This document shows positions 44,067 through 50,746 of a stretch of DNA of 64,000 nt, piece after piece. This stretch comes from Cupriavidus pinatubonensis (lineage in GTDB: Bacteria; Pseudomonadota; Gammaproteobacteria; Burkholderiales; Burkholderiaceae). Under the pieces are notes generated by a model. It worked only from the letters and a program-made list of their open reading frames with translations. It was not told the origin of the DNA and searched no databases. Location: NCBI RefSeq assembly GCF_019602855.1, contig NZ_CP080767.1, forward strand, positions 3,658,001-3,722,000. The letters are read 5' to 3'. Each line of letters starts with the position of its first letter. The first letter of the stretch is position 1. Position numbers and translations under genes: made by a program.

Positions 44067-44486
44067 TCAGAGCGTGTACTGGCCGCTGGCCTCGGGCTGG
44101 AAGGTGATCTCGGTCACCGAGACGTGCTGCTCACGGCCATCGGGCAGGCGATAGCTTACGGTCTCGCCCGCGCGCGCGCCGAGCAGCGCCTGGCCGACCG
44201 GCGACAGCACCGACAGGCGGCCTGCATCGAAATCGGCTTCATCGGGATAGACCAGCGTCCACAGGCGCGGCGTCGCGTCGCCCTGCAGCGCGCAGACCAG
44301 GCGCGAGTTCATGGTGACGACATCGGTCGGGATGTCTTGCGGCGCGACGATTGCCGCGCGTGCGAGCAGCGCATCGAGCATGTCGGCCATCGGGCCCGCG
44401 CCGGGGCGGCTGGCAATGCGCTCCAGACGCGTGACGTCAAGTTCGGTCAGGTAGAGGGTCGGTGCGCTCGGGTTGGTGGCCGTCAT
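44067..44486 (-). CDS. rnk: Rnk-like nucleoside diphosphate kinase regulator (GreA/GreB C-terminal fold)
   Basis: A 139-residue protein with the Rnk layout: a short helical N-terminus (LTELDVTRLERIASRPGAGPMADMLDALL) and a GreA/B-like C-terminal domain (VVTMNSRLVC, WTLVYPDEADFDAGRLSVLSPVGQALLGARAGETVSYRLPDG). Rnk binds RNA polymerase without the Gre coiled coil. The start at 44486 gives the usual N-terminus. It stands alone, flanked by the repeat protein and a 470-base empty stretch. Confidence 0.9.
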   Translation of the reverse strand: MTATNPSAPTLYLTELDVTRLERIASRPGAGPMADMLDALLARAAIVAPQDIPTDVVTMNSRLVCALQGDATPRLWTLVYPDEADFDAGRLSVLSPVGQALLGARAGETVSYRLPDGREQHVSVTEITFQPEASGQYTL

Positions 44487-44956
44487 GGCTAATCCTCCAT
44501 CAAGAGTCGTAGTGATCAGGTTTGGCCCGGCATAGCTCGCGGGGCGGCAATGCCGGCACCGGGCCATGCGGGGACATCAGAAAGGTGAAGCGAAAGCTGC
44601 ATCGGTGCGTCACACGGCGGCTGCAAGTCGCGCGGAACGCACGCATGTCAGGACACTGGCGTAGGGCTCGGGCCCGGTTCGGCCCGGGCCCCGGTGGGGA
44701 TGGTCAGGCTGGGAACCGGGCGTGATCAGGCGGAGCGCTGATCCGACGTCGAGGCGTGATGCGCGTGGCCAGGGCCGTGGCGCCGGCGCGCACGCACGCC
44801 TGCCGCGCGTTGCGGGCAGGAACGGCGGACAGCGATTGGCGAGCTGGCATGGTGATCACGCGAATAATGGGTACTAGGAACTGGAATCACCCGCACCGGT
44901 CTGGTGCAGAGAGGGGAACTGGGATCGTAGCACAGGCCGTGCGGCGTGCGCGGTCG
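44487..44956. other. 470-base gap with no recognised gene
   Basis: Very GC-rich sequence. Open frames here lack RBS and coding character. It includes GGGCCCG-N4-CGGGCCC-like self-complementary DNA near 44675-44695 without a T-run. It should hold the rnk promoter; no -35/-10 pair could be assigned. Confidence 0.4.
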
Positions 44957-45406
44957 TCAACCGGCGTGCCCGCCGCTTGCATGTGCGTGGCACTCGCACG
45001 GCGCCCCAGCCGCCGCTTGCTGCAGGTTCTGCAGGATGCCGCATTCGCTGGCGGCCTGGTGCTGGTGGTGACAGGTCTCGCGCAACGCGCGCAACTGGCT
45101 TTCCAGCGCTTCCAGCGCCAGGCGCTGCGCATGGATCTGCTCGATCTGCCGGTCCAGCAGCGCGTTGACGTCATCGCAGTCCTGCGACGGATTGCGCTCG
45201 AAGTCGCGCAGCCGGCGTACATCGGACAAGCTCATGCCGAGCGAGCGGCAATGCCGTACAAAGTTGAGTTGGACGAGGTGGGTTTCGCCGTAGCGGCGGT
45301 AGCCGTTGTCCTCACGCTGCGGGGCATCGAGCACGCCTTCGCGCTCGTAGTAGCGGATGGTTTCGACGTCGCAACCGCTGTGCCGGGAGAGTTCGCCGAT
45401 TCGCAT
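44957..45406 (-). CDS. cadR: CadR/PbrR-type MerR-family metal-responsive regulator
   Basis: A 149-residue MerR protein. The N-terminal HTH is MRIGELSRHSGCDVETIRYYEREGVLDAPQREDNGYRRYG, followed by a dimerisation coiled coil. Metal-binding residues are those of Cd(II)/Pb(II) sensors: Cys in SQDCDDVN, Cys in RETCHHQH and Cys in SECGILQNL, plus a C-terminal CECHAHASGGHAG tail as in CadR. No cadA, zntA, pbrA or czc gene is adjacent, so its target promoter lies elsewhere, apart from its own. It is the last gene after speD (75-base gap). Confidence 0.9.
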   Translation of the reverse strand: MRIGELSRHSGCDVETIRYYEREGVLDAPQREDNGYRRYGETHLVQLNFVRHCRSLGMSLSDVRRLRDFERNPSQDCDDVNALLDRQIEQIHAQRLALEALESQLRALRETCHHQHQAASECGILQNLQQAAAGAPCECHAHASGGHAG

Positions 45407-45417
45407 GGTGCTGGAAT

Positions 45418-45440
45418 CTCTGTAGTGACTACGGGGTTCA
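45418..45440 (-). promoter_or_regulatory. MerR-type operator upstream of cadR
   Basis: Read on the minus strand, TTGAACCCCGTAGTCACTAC AGAG: the core GTAGT-N1-ACTAC is an exact dyad (45422-45432) beside a -35-like TTGAAC. It resembles the elongated-spacer promoters of CadR/PbrR/ZntR targets (for example a CTATAGT/ACTAGAG-type core). It is 12-34 bases upstream of cadR and suggests autoregulation. Confidence 0.6.
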
Positions 45441-45481
45441 ACGCAGTGTAGCGCAGAAGCGAATCGTTTGCCGGGGCGGCG

Positions 45482-45862
45482 TCAGCGGCACCCGGCTATA
45501 CCGCGGGCTTCATCGCGCAGCGTCATCGTGCGCGGTGCAAGCGCTGCGCGGATATGCTGCGCGGCCATCTCCGGGCGGGCCGTGCCGCACATGAAGATAT
45601 CCACAGCCGCGAAGCCGTACTCGGGCCACGTATGGATGCTGATATGCGACTCCTTGAGCAGCAGCACGCCCGTGACGCCAAGCCCGGGCCCGAAATGCTG
45701 GAAGCGTGCATCCACTGGCGTTGCCCCGGCCACGTGCGCTGCGCCATACAGCACACGTTCGACCAGCGCCGCATCGGTCAGCAGGTCTGGTGCGACACCC
45801 TGCAGGTCAAGCAGCAGGTGGCGGCCAAGCACGGCCGGGCACGGCAGCGGGGGCGCATTCAC
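45482..45862 (-). CDS. speD: S-adenosylmethionine decarboxylase proenzyme (SpeD, class 1 prokaryotic)
   Basis: A 126-residue pyruvoyl enzyme making decarboxylated SAM, the aminopropyl donor. Autocleavage occurs at Glu71-Ser72 in LKESHISIHTWPE; His77 and Cys92 (VDIFMCGTA) complete the family catalytic set. The start is the GTG at 45862: it has GAGG eight bases upstream and lies ten bases after the stop of the 54-residue gene. An in-frame ATG at 45907 would overlap that gene. It sits at the end of a DUF350-SPFH-DUF4178 operon, away from any other polyamine gene on this strand, and opposite a membrane-bound spermidine-synthase-like gene. Confidence 0.92.
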   Translation of the reverse strand: MNAPPLPCPAVLGRHLLLDLQGVAPDLLTDAALVERVLYGAAHVAGATPVDARFQHFGPGLGVTGVLLLKESHISIHTWPEYGFAAVDIFMCGTARPEMAAQHIRAALAPRTMTLRDEARGIAGCR

Positions 45863-45872
45863 GATGCCGGCC

Positions 45873-46037
45873 TCACTTGTGCCCACCGCCCGACGACCAG
45901 CTGCCACCGCCGCTGCCGCCGCCCCACATGCGGCCGGCCCCCGAGCCGCCGGAACGGGAGTCCGTGCCGGAACCGAGGTTGTAGAACGTCGCGCCGAACA
46001 GCACGATCAGTCCGTAAATCAGATAGAGAAGTCGCAC
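45873..46037 (-). CDS. 54-residue Gly/Ser-rich membrane-anchored small protein
   Basis: Starts with GTG four bases after the DUF4178 stop, with a GGAC site upstream. The protein begins with a short membrane helix (MRLLYLIYGLIVLFGATFYNLG) and continues as a flexible Gly/Ser-rich tail (SGGSGAGRMWGGGSGGG, then SWSSGGGHK). No family is known to me. Its tight placement between the DUF4178 gene and speD suggests a structural partner in the same membrane complex, or possibly the substrate modified by the aminopropyl machinery (speculative). Confidence 0.68.
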   Translation of the reverse strand: MRLLYLIYGLIVLFGATFYNLGSGTDSRSGGSGAGRMWGGGSGGGSWSSGGGHK

Positions 46038-46041
46038 GTCG

Positions 46042-47553
46042 TCAGTCCTTTGACCAGCGGCCCACGAGCCACAGCGGTGCCCACAGCAGCAGCATGGCGA
46101 AGACCAGCGTGATCCAGCCGCTGTCTCTGAACAGCGCCACCGGTACGTTGAGGATCGCCAGCACGATGGCGTACCACTTGGCGGCCTTGCGGCAGAACGC
46201 GAGATCGGAGTTGTCGGGCGTCTTGCGCGTAGCGGCGTCCGGCCGTGTGGCGGCCTTGGCGAGCGCCTTGTTGTCCTTGAACCATTGCGCCACCTGCACA
46301 CGGGTCACAGGGACGGAGCGGGTCCACACGATTTCCGTGTCGGAAGTCTCGCGCGTCAGGCGTTGTTGCGGATTGCCGAACTCCGTCAGTTGCGTGCTGT
46401 CGCCCACGCGCACGCGCCAGTTGAAGGTGCCGGCGGCATACAGCACTTCGCTGCGATAGTCGAAGCCCTTGCGGAAGAGCCCGCCCTGCCAGGTCGCCAC
46501 GTCGACGGACGACAGTCGCGGCCAGGTATCGAGTACCTCGACCTTGTCCCAGCCGCTGTCCTGCTCCACGAGCCAGAACATGCCGCGCTCTTCGTTGAAG
46601 AGCAGGTATTCGACCCACGTGGACGCCTCGTCCTCGTCGTTGTCCGTGCATTGCATGAGCCCGAGCACGGTATAGGGCTTACCGCCGATATTGCCGGTGT
46701 CTCCGGGCGCGAGGCTGGTCTTGAGCGCCTCCAGTTCCTTGTGCTTTTCCAGCACAATGGCGGTGGACGTGGTGCAGTCCACCTCGCTGTGGCAGCTGCC
46801 GCAGACGACGAAGCTCGCCATGCCGGCGCGATAGGCAATCGGGCTGCCGCAGTTTGGGCAGGCCAGCGATACCGTCTTGCCGCGGTAGCGGTCCGCCGTG
46901 CGGCCGATTTCGTCCGCCCCGCGCAGCAGTTGCGCCTTGAGCTGATCCAGCGTGACAAGCTCGCCCGTGTAGACGGCCGGCGGAAACCCGTCGGCATAGT
47001 CGAGCGTCAGGAAGCGGCCTTCGTCGCGGAAGTCGGCCACTTGCGCAGTCCAGCCCGTGCCGACGACGAACGGCAGTTCGCCTTCACCGCCCGTGCAGCG
47101 TGCGGTGCGCACGTCGCCGGCGAGCCAGCGCCGCTTGTCGAAGAACAGGCTGTCACCGGGACGCAGGGCCTCGAACTTAGGCGGCGTATCGAACTGTCCG
47201 GCCGTGGCCTGTTCCGGCGACAAGCGTCGCGTGAGCATGTACTGGCCCGAGGCATCGGCAAGCCAGCCGTCGCTGCCGTCGTCGAACAGCAGATACCACT
47301 CGTTCCACAACCCGGCTTCGTAGCGCAGCTGGATGCGCCCCACCAGCGTGAAGCCTTGCCCCTGCCACTGGCCCGAAGTATTGAGTTGCAGCGGCGTGTA
47401 GTCTTCGAGCACGGCCGACATCTTGCCGATGTCCTTGACCGACTCGGCATCCTTGACCAGCGTGCTATGGCAGTACTCGCATACGGCCATGACGGCTGCG
47501 GAGGAGCGGAACGCGACCTCCGCGCCGCAACCAGGACAGTTGACCTGTTGCAT
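46042..47553 (-). CDS. DUF4178 protein with two zinc ribbons and C-terminal membrane helices
   Basis: A 503-residue protein. A zinc ribbon at the N-terminus (CPGC at 5-8, CEYC at 25-28) is followed by a DUF4178 domain (about 55-195). A second ribbon (CPNCGS and VCGSCHSEVD, about 232-260) and second DUF4178-like domain (about 280-420) follow, then two or three membrane helices near the end (WYAIVLAILNVPVALF, ITLVFAMLLLWAPLWLVG). The repeated ribbon-DUF4178 layout implies internal duplication. DUF4178 proteins occur beside SPFH, DUF350 and polyamine genes in other bacteria (established association; biochemical role unknown). It lies nine bases after the SPFH gene. Confidence 0.85.
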   Translation of the reverse strand: MQQVNCPGCGAEVAFRSSAAVMAVCEYCHSTLVKDAESVKDIGKMSAVLEDYTPLQLNTSGQWQGQGFTLVGRIQLRYEAGLWNEWYLLFDDGSDGWLADASGQYMLTRRLSPEQATAGQFDTPPKFEALRPGDSLFFDKRRWLAGDVRTARCTGGEGELPFVVGTGWTAQVADFRDEGRFLTLDYADGFPPAVYTGELVTLDQLKAQLLRGADEIGRTADRYRGKTVSLACPNCGSPIAYRAGMASFVVCGSCHSEVDCTTSTAIVLEKHKELEALKTSLAPGDTGNIGGKPYTVLGLMQCTDNDEDEASTWVEYLLFNEERGMFWLVEQDSGWDKVEVLDTWPRLSSVDVATWQGGLFRKGFDYRSEVLYAAGTFNWRVRVGDSTQLTEFGNPQQRLTRETSDTEIVWTRSVPVTRVQVAQWFKDNKALAKAATRPDAATRKTPDNSDLAFCRKAAKWYAIVLAILNVPVALFRDSGWITLVFAMLLLWAPLWLVGRWSKD

Positions 47554-47562
47554 GCAGCCCCG

Positions 47563-48597
47563 TCAGCCGACCAGCTTCTTGAGGATCTCGGCCTTGGCGC
47601 TGTCGAATTCGGCCTGCGTGATCAGGCTCTTGTCGAGCAGCTCCTTGAGCTTCTGCAGGCGCGCGGTGGGGTCATCCGCTGCTGCCGCTTGCGGCGCGGC
47701 AGGCGGCACCGCAGGCGCGGGTACGCCCGGCGCACCCGCCGCGCCGGCCAGTCCGCCGGCCATGGCCTGCCCCATCACCGCACCCGCGGCGAGGCTCGCG
47801 CCGAGGCCCGCCACGCCGCCTTCGTTCTGCGCGGCCAGCGGGATCGAACTGGCGACCTGGTACTGGGTGTACTTCGCCATGTCCCCCATCATGCCCATCG
47901 AGATGCGCGTGTCGATCGCCTTCTGCAGTTCTTCGGGCAGCGAGACATTGGTGACCGCGAAATTGTCCAGCGCCACGCCATAGCGCTCGAACTCGGGCGC
48001 CAGCCGCTCGCGAATAGTCTGCGACATCAGCGCCTGGTTGGCCGCCATGTCGAGGAACGGTAGCGACGACGCGCCGAGCGCATTCGTCATGGTGGCGATC
48101 AGCAGGTTGCGCAACTGCTCTTCGACCTCGTCGCGCGTGTATTCAGCACGCGTGCCGCTGATCTCGCTGTAGAACTTCGCCGCATCGGCGACTTTGTACG
48201 AGTACAGGCCGAACGCGCGCAGCCGCACCATGCCGAAGTCCGCGTCGCGGATCGTGATCGGCTGCGGCGTGCCCCACTTGCGGCCGATCTGCAGGCGCGT
48301 GCTGAAGAAGTAGACATCCGACTTGAACGGTGACTCGAACAACTTGTCCCAGTTCTTCAGGTAGGTCAGCACCGGCAGCGTCTGCGTGGTCAGCTTGTAC
48401 ATGCCGGGGCCGAACACGTCGGCGATCTTGCCTTCGTTGACGAACACCGCCATCTGCGATTCGCGTACGGTCAGGCTGCCGCCGTACTGGATTTCCATGT
48501 CCTCCATCGGGTAGCGCCAGGCCAGCACGCCGTCCGTGTCCTCCGTCCACTGGAGGATGTCGATGAACTGCTTCTTGATGAAAGAACCGATGCTCAT
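47563..48597 (-). CDS. SPFH-domain protein with C-terminal SHOCT domain (virion-core-protein-like)
   Basis: A 344-residue protein. The first 250 residues are an SPFH/band-7-like domain of the YdjI/'virion core' type (MSIGSFIKKQFIDILQW, RESQMAVFVNEGKIADVFGPGMYKL, LLIATMTNALGASSLPFLDMAANQ). An Ala/Gly/Pro-rich linker (about 262-305) leads to a C-terminal SHOCT domain (ARLQKLKELLDKSLITQAEFDSAKAEILKKL). There is no N-terminal membrane helix, so membrane association would be through the SPFH fold or partners. It is probably a scaffold for the DUF350/DUF4178 membrane complex. Confidence 0.9.
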   Translation of the reverse strand: MSIGSFIKKQFIDILQWTEDTDGVLAWRYPMEDMEIQYGGSLTVRESQMAVFVNEGKIADVFGPGMYKLTTQTLPVLTYLKNWDKLFESPFKSDVYFFSTRLQIGRKWGTPQPITIRDADFGMVRLRAFGLYSYKVADAAKFYSEISGTRAEYTRDEVEEQLRNLLIATMTNALGASSLPFLDMAANQALMSQTIRERLAPEFERYGVALDNFAVTNVSLPEELQKAIDTRISMGMMGDMAKYTQYQVASSIPLAAQNEGGVAGLGASLAAGAVMGQAMAGGLAGAAGAPGVPAPAVPPAAPQAAAADDPTARLQKLKELLDKSLITQAEFDSAKAEILKKLVG

Positions 48598-48645
48598 GTC
48601 AGGTCTCCTCTTGCGTGGATGCGCGATCCGGTATTCGGGCGCGTT

Positions 48646-49032
48646 TCAGGACAGGCAGGCCGCGTTGATCGCGCCCACGGTGACCGAGATGGTGCCCATC
48701 AGGGCGCCCATGCCGATGTTGTTGGATTCGATGGCGGCGTCCATGTCGGGCAGCGCGCGGGTCAGGCCAGCGTACACCAGCGCCTGGACAATCATGGCGC
48801 CCACCGCCCACGACAGGAACGTCGGAAAGGTATCGTTGTGCTGGATCGACGAAGACAGCGTGAAGCAGAAACCGAGGAGCGCACCCCCGAGCGAAAGCGC
48901 TGCCGCAATGTTGCCCTGGCGGATCAGCGTGAACTCGTGGAACGGCGTGATCCTGGTGTAGACTCCGACGAACACGGCAAGCAGGACAAGGCTTGCCAGC
49001 AGGTGCAGTGCGTAGGCGTAGATCGGTTGCAT
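48646..49032 (-). CDS. DUF350 (YjfL-like) membrane protein
   Basis: A 128-residue protein with four membrane helices. The DUF350 repeat signature is visible (FTLIRQGNIAAALSLGGALLGFCFTLSSSI, then DMDAAIESNNIGMGALMGTISVTVGAINAA). DUF350 proteins are linked with PspA/YjfI-type envelope-stress and glutathionylspermidine-like operons. It is the first gene of the minus-strand operon and faces the speE-like gene across 181 bases. Start at 49032; the frame is open further upstream. Confidence 0.9.
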   Translation of the reverse strand: MQPIYAYALHLLASLVLLAVFVGVYTRITPFHEFTLIRQGNIAAALSLGGALLGFCFTLSSSIQHNDTFPTFLSWAVGAMIVQALVYAGLTRALPDMDAAIESNNIGMGALMGTISVTVGAINAACLS

Positions 49033-49213
49033 GCTGTTTCCATAGCGGTTGTCGACAGCGCCGGTATTCGCGTAGTCATGCGCGCCGATTTCGACGACAC
49101 AGGACATTTGACTACGATTGCGCCGGCAGCGCGCGAATGCGCCGCAAGTATATCCGCAGTCTCATCCACCAGTTCCCCCCGAACCGTTCAGAACCCCGCC
49201 GGACTGCCGCCTG
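49033..49213. promoter_or_regulatory. Divergent promoter region of the SpeD/SpeE-SPFH locus
   Basis: The 181-base gap must drive both the DUF350-SPFH-DUF4178-speD operon and the speE-like/FAD oxidase pair. A TTGACT (49108) could be a plus-strand -35 element, but no good -10 lies at the right spacing. No dyad stands out. Confidence 0.4.
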
Positions 49214-50725
49214 ATGCGCGACCGTACCCTCGTTATTTCGGTGTTAATCGTGGCCTCCTGCGGGCTTGGCTACGAACTGATCGCCGGCGCCCTGTCCAGC
49301 TATCTGCTGGGCGATTCCATCCTCCAGTTCTCGTCCATCATCGGCTGCTATCTGTTCGCCATGGGCGTAGGGTCGTGGCTGTCGCGCTATGTGAAGGGCG
49401 AGGACGTGCTCGCCCGCTTCATCGACATCGAGATACTGGTCGGCCTGCTCGGCGGCATCTCGGCGGCGCTGCTGTTCGTGGTGTTCGCGTGGCTGTCGGC
49501 GCCGTTCCGCACGGCACTGTACGCCCTGGTGTTCCTGACCGGCGTGCTCGTGGGCATGGAGATCCCGCTGGTCATGCGTATCCTGAACGCGCGCCGTGCG
49601 GCCTTCAGCGATCTGGTGAGCCGTGTGTTGACATTCGACTATCTGGGCGCGCTGGCGGTGTCGCTGGTCTTCCCGCTGGTGCTCGCTCCAAGGCTTGGTC
49701 TGTCGCGCACCGGCTTCCTGTTCGGCATGCTCAATGCGGCGGTGGCGCTGTACACCACGCGTCTGTTTCGCGACGAGCTGCCGCAGGTGCCGCTGCGCAC
49801 GATGCGCGCGTTGGTGGTGATCGCGCTGCTTGGTGCTGGCTTTGCCGGGTCGGACCGGCTCACGCACTGGGCCGAACGCGGCCTGTTCGGCGACGAGATT
49901 ATCCACAGTGAATCGACGCCATACCAGCGGCTGGTGATCACGCGCTGGAAGGACGACCTGCGCCTGTACATCAACGGCAACCTGCAGTTCTCGTCACGCG
50001 ACGAGCACCGCTATCACGAGGCCCTTGTGCATCCGGTAATGCAAGCGCTGCCGTGGGCGCGCCGCGTGCTGGTGATCGGCGGCGGCGATGGGCTCGCTCT
50101 GCGCGAGATCCTGCGACACCGCAATATCGAGCATGTGACACTGGTCGATCTCGATCCGGCCATGACCACGCTGTTCTCGCAGAGCGCCCCGCTGCGCGCG
50201 CTCAACCGGGACTCGCTGCGCGATGCGCGCGTGACGGTGGTCAACGCCGACGCCGCGCAATGGATGGAGCAGAACGCCGAGGTATTCGACGCCATCATCG
50301 TCGACCTGCCCGACCCGTCCAACTTCGGTCTGGGCAAGCTGTATTCGGTGCCGATGTACCGGCTGCTGTCGCGCCATCTGGCCGAGAAGGGTTATGCGGT
50401 GGTGCAGTCGACTTCGCCGTACTACGCGCCGCGCTCGTTCTGGGGCATCGATGCAACGTTGCACGAGGCCGGCCTGCATACGTGGCCCTACCATGCCTAT
50501 GTGCCGTCGTTCGGGGAATGGGGTTTCATCCTCGCCGGCAAACGCAGCGACTACACGCCGCCGACCCGCTATGACATGCCGATGAAATTCCTGGATGCGG
50601 ACAGCACCGCGCTGATGTTCCGCTTCCCGCCCGACATGGCGCCGCGCGCGGGCCATGCAAACCGCCTCAACGAGCAATCGCTCGTGCATGACTTCGAGCA
50701 GGACTGGGGCAATGTCATTCGCTGA
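49214..50725 (+). CDS. speE: Membrane-embedded spermidine synthase-like aminopropyltransferase
   Basis: A 503-residue protein with two parts. Residues 1 to about 215 form six or seven membrane helices (VISVLIVASCGLGYELIAGALSSYLLG, IIGCYLFAMGVGSWLSRYV, and others). Residues 230-480 are a spermidine-synthase Rossmann domain: GNLQFSSRDEHRYHEALVHP, VLVIGGGDGLALREILRH, VDLDPAMTTLF and IIVDLPDPSNFGLGKLYS with the catalytic Asp. Cytosolic SpeE lacks the helices. The enzyme should transfer the aminopropyl group from SpeD-made dcSAM, perhaps to a membrane or secreted acceptor. It is divergent from speD's operon and is followed 21 bases on by an FAD oxidase gene. A standard spermidine role remains possible. 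Confidence 0.88.
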   Translation: MRDRTLVISVLIVASCGLGYELIAGALSSYLLGDSILQFSSIIGCYLFAMGVGSWLSRYVKGEDVLARFIDIEILVGLLGGISAALLFVVFAWLSAPFRTALYALVFLTGVLVGMEIPLVMRILNARRAAFSDLVSRVLTFDYLGALAVSLVFPLVLAPRLGLSRTGFLFGMLNAAVALYTTRLFRDELPQVPLRTMRALVVIALLGAGFAGSDRLTHWAERGLFGDEIIHSESTPYQRLVITRWKDDLRLYINGNLQFSSRDEHRYHEALVHPVMQALPWARRVLVIGGGDGLALREILRHRNIEHVTLVDLDPAMTTLFSQSAPLRALNRDSLRDARVTVVNADAAQWMEQNAEVFDAIIVDLPDPSNFGLGKLYSVPMYRLLSRHLAEKGYAVVQSTSPYYAPRSFWGIDATLHEAGLHTWPYHAYVPSFGEWGFILAGKRSDYTPPTRYDMPMKFLDADSTALMFRFPPDMAPRAGHANRLNEQSLVHDFEQDWGNVIR

Positions 50726-50746
50726 TACGCCGACGAAAGCACAGTG

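Noticed and set aside
44756..45451. Plus-strand open frame covering the rnk-cadR gap and cadR
   Set aside because: No RBS or conserved domain, and the cadR minus frame is unambiguous with full MerR motifs.
46285..48063. A 592-codon plus-strand open frame opposite DUF4178 and SPFH genes
   Set aside because: Antisense to genes with clear domains; no start signal, and composition typical of shadow frames.
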